A stretch of DNA of 64,000 nucleotides from Brachybacterium halotolerans (GTDB lineage Bacteria; Actinomycetota; Actinomycetes; Actinomycetales; Dermabacteraceae), in the NCBI RefSeq assembly GCF_016623465.1, contig NZ_JAEDAJ010000005.1, forward strand, positions 150,275-214,274, in the 5' to 3' direction. Position 1 is the stretch's first letter. Every line of letters starts with the position of its first letter. Position numbers and translations under genes: made by a program. Below the pieces are notes generated by a model that was given only the letters and a program-made list of their open reading frames with translations, did no database searches and had not been told where the DNA came from. Shown here piece after piece: positions 29,137 to 36,307 of this stretch.

Positions 29137-30291
29137 TCAGGCCTCGAGCGCCTGCATGATCCCGGGGAGGTCCTCGGCGAAGTTCTCGCGCCAGAGGGTC
29201 CAGTCGTGGGTGCGGCCCTTGTCCATGCGGTAGTCGTTCTCGATGCCCGCTGCGCTCAGCGCGCCCGCGAACCGCTCCATGTTCGGGTGCACGGGTCCCT
29301 CGATCACGTCCCCGCCGATCGTGTCCGCCTTCCGACGGATCTGGTCGAGCAGATCGCCGTGGCCCTGGAGGGCGGCGACGAAATCGATCCAGTTGCCGTC
29401 GCCGCTGCGGAGGAACATGCGCTTGCCGCGGTAGCGCTCGATGTTCTCGATCGGGTCGTAGGTCGAGGCGATCGGCGGAGCGAGGGACGGGCCCCAGGTC
29501 GCGCCGGGGCCGTTCGCGGTGGCGGGGTACTTGCAGGCGTCGAAGATCGGGCAGGCGAGGATCGTGAAGGCGACGAGCCTGCCGTCGTCCGTGTCCAGGC
29601 GGCAGTCGCCGGGGCCCGAGTAGGAGCTGATCGAGGTGAAGAGGTCCTTGTACTTCTGCCCGAGCGCGAGCGCGCCCCAGCCGCCCATCGAGAGCCCGGC
29701 GATCGCCATGCGCGTCGGGTCGGTGCGGAAGCTGTCGTGCACGAAGCCCAGGACCTGCTCGATGATGAAGGTCTCCCACGCGGCCTCGCGGCCGGGCAGC
29801 GGTGCATTGGCGTTGGAGTAGAACGAGCCGGCGCCGCCGTCGGGCATGACGACGATGACGTCCTGGTCCTCCGTGCGGGAGATCGCCTGGCCGCCTCCGC
29901 CGCCGTCGCCGCCGGACTCGCCGGTGTCGTCGGCGGACCACTGCGTGAAGTCCCCTCGGCGCCCGTGCAGCAGCAGGAGCACGGGATAGTCGCGGTCCGG
30001 CTCGTCGGCGTACCCGGCGGGGAGCGCCACGCGGAACGACGGCGGGAAGGTGCGGATCTTGGGGGCATGCACCCGGAAGTCGATCGAGCGCCATTCGGGG
30101 ATGGCGACCGGGAAGCCGTCGACGAACGTGAAGCCGTGGGACGCCGTGTACGCCGAGGGGTCGTAGGGGTCGCTCACGGCGGCCCGTGCGGTGGACGGTG
30201 CGGCCAGCGGCGCCGCCATCAGGCCCGTGGCGGCGGCGGTGCCTGCGAAGAGGGCACGACGGGAGGGGCGAGCAGCGGACGAGTGGGTCAT
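29137..30291 (-). CDS. Secreted esterase, paralogue of the downstream esterase
   Basis: 384-aa putative esterase. Tat-type signal (SRRALFAG ... ARAAV). LLLLHGRRGDFTQW near residue 105, VIVVMPDGGAGSFYSNAN, nucleophile elbow GLSMGGWG near 205, terminal GRTHDWTLW supplying the catalytic His. It differs from its copy by a Gly/Asp-rich insertion (TGESGGDGGGGG) and a larger middle segment with a Cys pair (CPIFDAC). AGGAGAT precedes the ATG. The 98 nt between the two genes lack a clear terminator, so they form one transcription unit with this gene first. Confidence 0.82.
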   Translation of the reverse strand: MTHSSAARPSRRALFAGTAAATGLMAAPLAAPSTARAAVSDPYDPSAYTASHGFTFVDGFPVAIPEWRSIDFRVHAPKIRTFPPSFRVALPAGYADEPDRDYPVLLLLHGRRGDFTQWSADDTGESGGDGGGGGQAISRTEDQDVIVVMPDGGAGSFYSNANAPLPGREAAWETFIIEQVLGFVHDSFRTDPTRMAIAGLSMGGWGALALGQKYKDLFTSISSYSGPGDCRLDTDDGRLVAFTILACPIFDACKYPATANGPGATWGPSLAPPIASTYDPIENIERYRGKRMFLRSGDGNWIDFVAALQGHGDLLDQIRRKADTIGGDVIEGPVHPNMERFAGALSAAGIENDYRMDKGRTHDWTLWRENFAEDLPGIMQALEA

Positions 30292-30713
30292 CGGATCTCC
30301 TGTGATCGGTGCACGAGAAGCCGTGGCCGGGCCGGAGACCGCCGCGCGAGCGCACCGACGCCGTGCGCCCGTCCGCTGCGGCCCGAAGAGCTCGCCGGGG
30401 GCACCGTCAGCCTGCACGTGCCCTGGACAGGGGCGCAAGGGTCGCTGGTTGCCGCGGCATGTCGGGATGGGCGGGCCGGGATCGGGGTCTCCGGGCGGGG
30501 ACCGGGGTCAGGATCGGGGCCGGAACCGGCGGGCCGCGTCCCACCCAGGGGACGGCCCGTGCACCGAGGGGGCCGCGCGACCCTACGATGGTGACCACGT
30601 GGGAACGGAGCTGTGACGCAGACGCGCTGCCGCAGTCCCCGGCGGGAACGACGCCCGTACTCCACCCTGCAGATCGACTGCACCCCACCACCATGAGACG
30701 AAGGAGTCGCGCG
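30292..30713. other. 422-nt divergent intergenic region
   Basis: No gene is seen between the esterase pair and the ThuA-type gene. It is rich in G-runs. A TACGAT -10-like box lies at 30584-30589 on the plus strand, with no good -35. The inverted repeat TGCAG-ATCGA-CTGCA (30668-30682), 31 nt before the thuA-type start, could be a LacI-type operator. Confidence 0.4.
30668..30682. promoter_or_regulatory. Candidate operator for the ThuA/Gfo-Idh pair
   Basis: TGCAG and CTGCA form a perfect inverted repeat around a 5-nt centre, between the likely promoter and the start codon. LacI-type regulation is inferred only from the position and the sugar-catabolic genes. Confidence 0.3.
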
Positions 30714-31502
30714 ATGACCCTGCGCATCACCGTGTTCGGCGAGAACCGGCACGAGAAGGTCGACGAGAGAGTCCAGGAACTCTACCCCGAGGGCATGCAC
30801 ACCACGATCGCGGGTGCGCTGACCAGCACGCTCGGGGCGCTCGGCGAGGACGTCGACGTGCGCGTCGCCCTGCTCGACGACATCGAGGAGTCCCTCAGCG
30901 AGGAGGTCCTCGCGAGCACCGACGTCCTCACCTGGTGGGGCCACATGGCCCACGACGACGTGCCCGACGAGGTCGCCGAGCGCGTGGTCCGCCACGTGCG
31001 CGAGGGCATGGGCTTCCTGCCTCTCCACTCCGCGCACTATTCCAAGCCGTTCCGCCTGCTCATGGGCACCACCTGCAACCTGCTGTGGCGCAACGACAAC
31101 GACGAGGAGCGGGTGTGGACCGTGAGCGGCTCCCACCCGATCGCCCGCGGCGTGCCGCACCCGATCGTGATCCCCGGCCAGGAGATGTACGGCGAGATGT
31201 TCGACATCCCCGCGCCCGACGAGCAGGTCTTCATCTCCTCCTTCAGCGGGGGAGAGGTGTTCCGCTCGGGCTGCTGCTTCTACCGCGGCAAGGGACGCAT
31301 CTTCTACTTCAGCCCCGGCGACCAGGAGTACCCCGTCTACCACCAGGCGGAGATCCAGCGCGTGCTCGCCAACGCCGCTCTCTGGGCCCGTCCCCAGGAG
31401 GACCGCGAGCGCGCCGCGATCAAGATCGCCAACGCTCCGCGGGACTGGTTCCGCGAGGGCACCCGCACCGCCGAGGGCGAGGAGATCACCCGTGTCATCT
31501 GA
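30714..31502 (+). CDS. ThuA-like trehalose utilization protein
   Basis: 262-aa protein of the ThuA family (class-I glutamine-amidotransferase-like fold), linked in rhizobia to catabolism of trehalose and 3-keto sugars. Features: VFGENRHEK at the N-terminus, DVLTWWGHMAHDDV near residue 70, LPLHSAHYSKPF near 105, and GRIFYFSPGDQEYPVYH near 205, the metal-binding region. AAGGAG precedes the ATG; the long upstream frame is composition noise. It overlaps the next gene by 11 nt, forming a two-gene operon. Confidence 0.88.
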   Translation: MTLRITVFGENRHEKVDERVQELYPEGMHTTIAGALTSTLGALGEDVDVRVALLDDIEESLSEEVLASTDVLTWWGHMAHDDVPDEVAERVVRHVREGMGFLPLHSAHYSKPFRLLMGTTCNLLWRNDNDEERVWTVSGSHPIARGVPHPIVIPGQEMYGEMFDIPAPDEQVFISSFSGGEVFRSGCCFYRGKGRIFYFSPGDQEYPVYHQAEIQRVLANAALWARPQEDRERAAIKIANAPRDWFREGTRTAEGEEITRVI

Positions 31503-32724
31503 TCTGCGCGAGAGCACGGCGGCCGACGGGACGCGCGCGGAGGCGAGCACCTCGGACGCCGTCGCCGATCCCAACGCCGCGATCGCGAACTCCGCGGGGC
31601 AGCGGCCCCTGCGGGCCGTCGTCGTCGGCGCGGGCGGGATGGGGAAGTGGTGGGCTCGAGTGATCGCCTCGAGCCCGGTGACCGAGCTCGTGGGCGTCGC
31701 CGACCTCGTCGAGGGCATGCCCGCGCAGTCCATCGCCCAGTCGGGCGTCGAGGACCCCTCGGCCGTGGCCGTCGGCACCGACGGCGTGGACCTCGCCCTC
31801 GAGGTGGGCGCCGACATCCTCATCGACCCGACGGTCCCCGTCGCCCACCACCCGGTCACCCGCAAGGCCCTGCACGCGGGCATCCCGGTGCTCGGCGAGA
31901 AGCCGGTGACCGAGACGCTGCCGGAGGCGCTGAGCCTCATGGCCCACTCGGAGCTCACGGGAGTGCCGTTCATGGTCTCCCAGTCGCGTCGGTTCTTCCC
32001 GCAGGTGCGGGAGCTGCGGCGCTTCGTCGCCGAGCACGGGCCGACAATCCTGACCAGCGCCTTCTTCAGCCTGTTCACCGAGCACGAGGGCTTCCGCGCC
32101 ACTCAGCAGCACCCGCTGCTGCGGGACATGGGCATCCACGCCTTCGACACCGCCCGCTACATCACCGGAACGGACCCGCTCGCGGTGACCGCGCACGGCA
32201 CCAATCCGCAGTGGAGCGTGTACGCGGGCGATGCGACCGTGAGCTGCACCTTCGAGATGAGCGGCGGCTCGCTGTTCGTCTACAACGGCACCTGGAACGC
32301 GCGCGGCCTGCCGACCTACTGGAACAGCGAGTGGCGCATCGGGGCCGAGCAGGGGACGGCCACCTGGGACGGGAAGGGTGTGCCGCAGCTCGGCACCGAG
32401 GACGAGGAGCGCACCCGCACTCTGCAGTCGGCCCTCGAGCAGGCGCTCGCCGAGCCCGAGCCCGACCAGATCGACGCCTCGATCATCGAGTTCGTGACCG
32501 CGCTGCGCGAGGGCCGCACCCCCATGTGCGAGGTGCACGAGAACATCCTCAGCTTCGCGATGGTCGAGGCCGCCGTCGCCTCCGTGGACCGCGGCACGCG
32601 CGTGGTCATCGATGAGCTCCTCGAGGAGGCGCGCACCGAGGCGATCGCCGCGGAGGACGATCCCGAGGCCCGCGACATCCTCCGGTCCTGGCCCAGCGTG
32701 CGCGAGGCGATCGCGCGCGGCTGA
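31492..32724 (+). CDS. Gfo/Idh/MocA-family NAD(P)-dependent sugar oxidoreductase
   Basis: 410-aa oxidoreductase. A 37-residue hydrophilic N-terminus precedes the Rossmann motif VVVGAGGMGKWWA. EKPVTETLPEA near residue 135 contains the conserved cofactor/catalytic Lys of the GEKP motif, and GIHAFDTARY near 213 matches the H-x-x-D active-site helix. The GTG start overlaps the ThuA-type gene, so the two are co-translated, as ThuA and ThuB are elsewhere. It likely oxidises a sugar at C3. A strong bidirectional hairpin follows. Confidence 0.88.
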   Translation: MSSDLRESTAADGTRAEASTSDAVADPNAAIANSAGQRPLRAVVVGAGGMGKWWARVIASSPVTELVGVADLVEGMPAQSIAQSGVEDPSAVAVGTDGVDLALEVGADILIDPTVPVAHHPVTRKALHAGIPVLGEKPVTETLPEALSLMAHSELTGVPFMVSQSRRFFPQVRELRRFVAEHGPTILTSAFFSLFTEHEGFRATQQHPLLRDMGIHAFDTARYITGTDPLAVTAHGTNPQWSVYAGDATVSCTFEMSGGSLFVYNGTWNARGLPTYWNSEWRIGAEQGTATWDGKGVPQLGTEDEERTRTLQSALEQALAEPEPDQIDASIIEFVTALREGRTPMCEVHENILSFAMVEAAVASVDRGTRVVIDELLEEARTEAIAAEDDPEARDILRSWPSVREAIARG

Positions 32725-32752
32725 GCGCGAAGGAACCGTGCCCGGACATGCG

Positions 32753-32785
32753 AAAGGCCCCGTCACCGCAGGTGGCGGGGCCTTT
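32753..32785. terminator. Bidirectional terminator between Gfo/Idh gene and tRNA-Arg
   Basis: AAAGGCCCCG(T)CACC pairs with GGTGGCGGGGCCTTT, 15 bp with one G-U pair. The flanking A and T runs make it work in both directions. Confidence 0.85.
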
Positions 32786-32789
32786 CCGC

Positions 32790-32865
32790 TGGTGCGCCTG
32801 GAGGGATTCGAACCCCCAACCTTCTGATCCGTAGTCAGATGCTCTATCCGTTAAGCTACAGGCGC
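32790..32865 (-). tRNA. tRNA-Arg (anticodon ACG)
   Basis: 76 nt including an encoded CCA. Acceptor GCGCCTG/CAGGCGC, anticodon stem TCTGA/TCAGA with anticodon ACG (complement at 32830-32832), T-arm GGGGGTTCGAATCCC. Reads CGU/CGC/CGA after A-to-I editing. Confidence 0.96.
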
Positions 32866-32889
32866 TCGTCGGCGTGACCGACCTCAGTA

Positions 32890-32919
32890 ATACTAGTCGG
32901 CCCCGGTTCGCCGCGCCAA
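32890..32919 (-). promoter_or_regulatory. Promoter of tRNA-Arg
   Basis: On the minus strand TTGGCG, 18 nt, TAGTAT. The -10 box is 24 nt before the mature tRNA. The -35 lies in the distal arm of the preceding hairpin. Confidence 0.55.
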
Positions 32920-32958
32920 TCGAGAGGCCGTGAGCCGCCTCACGGCCTTTCGATTGGC
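32915..32958 (-). terminator. Terminator after the LppM-like gene
   Basis: 20-bp stem with one G-U pair and a 4-nt loop (GCCAATCGAGAGGCCGTGAG against its complement). No T-run. It begins 34 nt after the stop codon. Confidence 0.8.
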
Positions 32959-32991
32959 GTCGCGGGTGACCGCGCACCCGCGCGCCGAGCC

Positions 32992-34047
32992 TCAGCTCTG
33001 CGGCGGACGGCTCCACGGCTGCTCGCCGTCGGGCCCCTGCCCCGGCTGCTGTCCCCAGGGCTGCTGGCCCTGCTGGTTCTGCTCGCCCTGCTGGCCCTGC
33101 GGGGCCGGAGGCTGGTTCCACGGCTGCTGCTCCGAGGGTGCCTGGGGTGCCGACGGGGCCGACGGTCCGGGCTGACCCTGCTGGCCCTGCTGGCCGGGGG
33201 CCTGGTTCCACTGCTCACCCTGGCCGCCCTGCTGCGGGTTCTGGCCCTGGCTCGGGCCCTGGCCGCCGCCCGGGTAGCCGGAGCCGCCGGGGTAGCCGCC
33301 GTTGCCGCTGGTCCCGCCGAAGTCACCGCCGTTGCCGAAGCCGCCCGCCGGTCCGCCGAAGCCGCCGGGGCCCGCGCTGTTCTGGGCGTTGTTCCTACGG
33401 CGCGAGCGCACCACGAAGAACACGATCAGCGCGATGATGATCAGCACGATCAGCAGCACGACGACCACCGCGACGATGAGGATGATCAGGCCCGCACCGA
33501 TGCCGCCGGCCTTCGCGGTGATGTCCACGCCCTTGCTCATGTCACCGGCGTCGGTGATCGTGACCGTCTTGCCGTCGACCGTGCCGACGTTGGACTCGAT
33601 GACCTTGCCCGGGAAGGAGAAGGTGACCGTAAGGTCGAGGTCGCTCGCGGTGAATCCGCTGCTCGAGGGGTCGAAGGAGGAGTCTGGCGAGATCTTCAGG
33701 TGCAGCTCTCCATCGCTCTCGTCGATCGCGAAGCCCGACCCGAAGTCCTTCTTCTCGACGGTGCCGGAGATCTTGCAGCCCCACATGTCGTCCTCGGTGT
33801 AGGGCTTCCACGTCGCCTGGCCGAACTCGCCGGAGTCCTCGTCCTCGAGGCCCTTGCACAGCTCGTCGGCGGAGCTGAACTCGCTCTCGACGTAGGACTT
33901 CTCGACGGCCATGTCGAAGTCGAGGTCGTAGCTGTCCGCGCTGGTGATGTCGAAATCCGCGGTCACCCGTGCGCAGCCGGCCACGAGCAGGAGGAGAGGA
34001 AGGAGGAGGAGCGCGGCGAGCCGTCGCCGCAGGGAGAGGGAGTGCAT
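32992..34047 (-). CDS. LppM-like lipoprotein with a C-terminal membrane helix and Q/G/P-rich tail
   Basis: 351 aa from the preferred start. Signal peptide with lipobox LVAGC (Cys near residue 24), a beta-rich extracytoplasmic domain of about 160 residues with an even Cys pair (ELCKGLE, WGCKISG), then one strongly hydrophobic helix near residues 187-215, the stop-transfer RSRRR, and a cytoplasmic tail of about 120 residues almost only Gly, Gln, Pro, Asn. The layout matches the mycobacterial LppM/DUF3153 family, implicated in envelope processes. The open frame extends 30 codons upstream, but a TAGGGT -10 box directly before that ATG would leave no transcript for it, so 34047 is used. Confidence 0.75.
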   Translation of the reverse strand: MHSLSLRRRLAALLLLPLLLLVAGCARVTADFDITSADSYDLDFDMAVEKSYVESEFSSADELCKGLEDEDSGEFGQATWKPYTEDDMWGCKISGTVEKKDFGSGFAIDESDGELHLKISPDSSFDPSSSGFTASDLDLTVTFSFPGKVIESNVGTVDGKTVTITDAGDMSKGVDITAKAGGIGAGLIILIVAVVVVLLIVLIIIALIVFFVVRSRRRNNAQNSAGPGGFGGPAGGFGNGGDFGGTSGNGGYPGGSGYPGGGQGPSQGQNPQQGGQGEQWNQAPGQQGQQGQPGPSAPSAPQAPSEQQPWNQPPAPQGQQGEQNQQGQQPWGQQPGQGPDGEQPWSRPPQS

Positions 34048-34137
34048 GGTGGCCCCGTTGTCGAAGGAGGTGTGCGGCGCGGAGACCCCGCGCCTGCGGG
34101 CCGCCGACCAGTGCGCTCGGTGCAGCCCGTTGCCCAT

Positions 34138-34143
34138 ACCCTA
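34138..34143 (-). promoter_or_regulatory. -10 box TAGGGT of the LppM-like gene
   Basis: TAGGGT on the minus strand abuts the ATG at 34137, excluding that start if used; the leader to 34047 would be about 85 nt. Confidence 0.35.
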
Positions 34144-34264
34144 GATGCCCTCGTGCGGGAGCGCAGTGGGGAGAAGTACCCATCGGGCGGCGGAGCGGCG
34201 GAACCTCGTCGCGACCCGCCTGCGCAGGACGGCGACGTCCGTCGGCCCGCCGTGTCTCCCGGAC

Positions 34265-35107
34265 CTACCGGTCGGAGGCGGAGGTGCCGGGAGGCATGGG
34301 GCGGCCGAAGACCGGTGCGGCCGACGGCCTCTTCGGCCGCACCGCATCGCCCGATGACTGCCGGCGCAGACGGCGCACCACCCACGGCCCGAAGTGGACC
34401 CGTGCCCAGTGCAGGTCCTGCTGGCGGGCTTCGCGCCACGGGAGCGCGGTGGGGTCGCCCAGGTCATGGGGCTGCAGCGTGTGCTCGACGCCCAGGGTGT
34501 CCAGCACGTGCGCGGCGATCGTCAGATGCCCCTCGGGGGAGAAGTGCAGGCGGTCCTCGGCCCACATCCCCTCGTGCGTGAGCGATCGCAGCGACCACAG
34601 GTCCACGACCGCGGCGCCGTGGCGCTGCGCGATCGCGCGCATGTTCTCGTTGTAGATCGCGGTGCGCCCGCGGATCAGGTGGAACACGGGCGTGGAGCCG
34701 ACATCGGGACCGGTCCACAGGACGATGGTCGCGCCGGTCTCGGCGAGGCGGCCGACGGCCGTGTCCATCGCGGCGGCGATCTCGTCGGGGTCGCGCCCGC
34801 GGATCACGTCGTTGCCGCCGGCGAAGATGCTCACCAGGTCCGGCTCGAGCGCGACCGCGGGCTCGATCTGCTCGTCGATGATCTCCTGGTAGAGGCGCCC
34901 GCGGATCGCGAGGTTCGCGTACTCGAAGCCCGGGACCGAGCGGCCCAGCTCCTCGGCGACGCGATCGGCCCAGCCGCGATGGCCGCCCGGAGCATCCGGG
35001 TCGGGATCGCCGATGCCCTCCGTGAAGGAGTCGCCGAGGGCGACGAAGCGGTGCCAGGGCTGAGCGGGTCCGGTGCCGTGGTCCGGGAGCGGCCGGGGAG
35101 TGCTCAC
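34265..35107 (-). CDS. SGNH/GDSL hydrolase
   Basis: 280-aa lipase/esterase-like hydrolase. Block I FVALGDSFTEGIGD with the Ser near residue 27, block II Gly in NLAIRGR, block III GGND near 98, block V DRLHFSPEGH near 190 with catalytic Asp and His. No signal peptide, so cytoplasmic; the last 40 residues are basic and disordered. The GTG start overlaps the crgA stop by 4 nt, tying this gene to the cell-division operon upstream. A cell-wall or lipid deacylase role is possible but not shown. Confidence 0.87.
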   Translation of the reverse strand: MSTPRPLPDHGTGPAQPWHRFVALGDSFTEGIGDPDPDAPGGHRGWADRVAEELGRSVPGFEYANLAIRGRLYQEIIDEQIEPAVALEPDLVSIFAGGNDVIRGRDPDEIAAAMDTAVGRLAETGATIVLWTGPDVGSTPVFHLIRGRTAIYNENMRAIAQRHGAAVVDLWSLRSLTHEGMWAEDRLHFSPEGHLTIAAHVLDTLGVEHTLQPHDLGDPTALPWREARQQDLHWARVHFGPWVVRRLRRQSSGDAVRPKRPSAAPVFGRPMPPGTSASDR

Positions 35108-35493
35108 TTCCAGAACATGAGCGTGACGCCGCCCATGGCGAGCGCGCCGAAGCCCACGAGCAGGTTCCAGTCGCCGATCGGGAGCGGCAGCGTCGCGCTC
35201 GAGAGGTAGTAGGTGACCAGGTAGATCAGGCCCACGATCAGCAGGACCACCGCGACCGGGGCGATCCAGTTCGGGGTGACCGCGGGCGCGGCGACGCGGC
35301 GGCCGCGGCCCGTGCTCTCGGCGGCCGGCCGACGGCGCTCGGAGATCGCGTCCTTCGCCTTCTCATGGGTCTCGTCGGTCGAGGGCTTCTCGGCCCTGCT
35401 GCGCTTCAGGGGCTCGGATCCCGCGTCGCCCGCGGCGCGCTTCGCGGGATCCGCGTTCTTCCGGTCGCGATTGCTGCGCTGGGTTGCCGCCAT
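35104..35493 (-). CDS. crgA: Cell division protein CrgA
   Basis: 129-aa actinobacterial divisome membrane protein, which recruits FtsI/PBP3 and interacts with FtsZ and CwsA. A charged 70-residue cytoplasmic N-terminus precedes two membrane helices: TPNWIAPVAVVLLIVGLIYLV and the conserved WNLLVGFGALAMGG near the C-terminus, with the family's PIGDWN loop between. It lies at the end of the kinase/PBP operon, the standard actinobacterial position, 160 nt after pabA and possibly with its own promoter. Confidence 0.92.
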   Translation of the reverse strand: MAATQRSNRDRKNADPAKRAAGDAGSEPLKRSRAEKPSTDETHEKAKDAISERRRPAAESTGRGRRVAAPAVTPNWIAPVAVVLLIVGLIYLVTYYLSSATLPLPIGDWNLLVGFGALAMGGVTLMFWK

Positions 35494-35653
35494 GCGATGC
35501 TGCTCCGTTTCCGACGGGGGACGAGGTCAGGGGAAGTGATCAGAGGGGGGATGCCGACTCCAGGGTATAAGGCCCGCCTGGACGGCGCGACCGCGGACGT
35601 GCGGCCCGAACCGTGCCCGGCTCCGCAGGACCCGGGGTCCGCGCCCGCTCGTC

Positions 35654-36307
35654 TCAGGACGGCGCGAGCAGCGGGGCGAGCCCTCGGGAGCGCTCGCGTG
35701 CGTCGACGCCGTCGCACAGCTCGAGGAACCGCGCGAGGATCAGATGGCCGTGCTCGGTGAGCACCGACTCGGGGTGGAACTGCACGCCGTGCAGCGGGAG
35801 CTCACGATGGGCGAGGCCCTGCACGACCCCGTCGGCCGTGCGGGCGGTGACCTCGAGGACGTCGGGCACCGTCTCCGGGACCACCGTGAGCGAGTGGTAG
35901 CGGGTGGCGGTGAAGGGGCTGGGCACGCCCGCGAAGACGCTCCTGCCCTCGTGCTCGACCACGCTCGTGCGCCCGTGCATGAGCTGCGGGGCGTGGGTCA
36001 CCGTGCCGCCGAAGTACTGGCCGAGCGCCTGATGGCCCAGGCACACCCCGAGCATCGGCACCGCGCCGTCCGCGCAGGCGCCGATCACGTCGAGGATGCG
36101 CCCCGCGGTCGACGGCGTCCCCGGGCCCGGGGAGACCAGCACGCCGTCGAACCCGCTCAGGTCGATCGCGTCGTCGGCCCCCTGCGGCACCTCGTCGTTG
36201 CGCACGACGGTCGTCGCCGCGCCCATCTGCTGGAGGTAGCCGACGATCGTGAAGACGAAGCTGTCGTAGTTGTCGACCACCAGGATCCGCGCGGTGGGCT
36301 CAGCCAT
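35654..36307 (-). CDS. pabA: Glutamine amidotransferase (anthranilate/aminodeoxychorismate synthase component II)
   Basis: 217-aa class-I amidotransferase giving ammonia from glutamine to a chorismate-using partner (PabB or TrpE). VVDNYDSFVFTIVGYL at the N-terminus, SPGPGTP near 56, nucleophile Cys in GVCLGHQALGQ near 85, and HPES near 180 with the His/Glu of the triad. The synthase component is not in the window. The ATG at 36307 overlaps the pknB stop by 8 nt; the frame continues 12 codons upstream. Position between pknB and crgA is conserved in actinobacteria, often labelled trpG. Confidence 0.9.
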   Translation of the reverse strand: MAEPTARILVVDNYDSFVFTIVGYLQQMGAATTVVRNDEVPQGADDAIDLSGFDGVLVSPGPGTPSTAGRILDVIGACADGAVPMLGVCLGHQALGQYFGGTVTHAPQLMHGRTSVVEHEGRSVFAGVPSPFTATRYHSLTVVPETVPDVLEVTARTADGVVQGLAHRELPLHGVQFHPESVLTEHGHLILARFLELCDGVDARERSRGLAPLLAPS

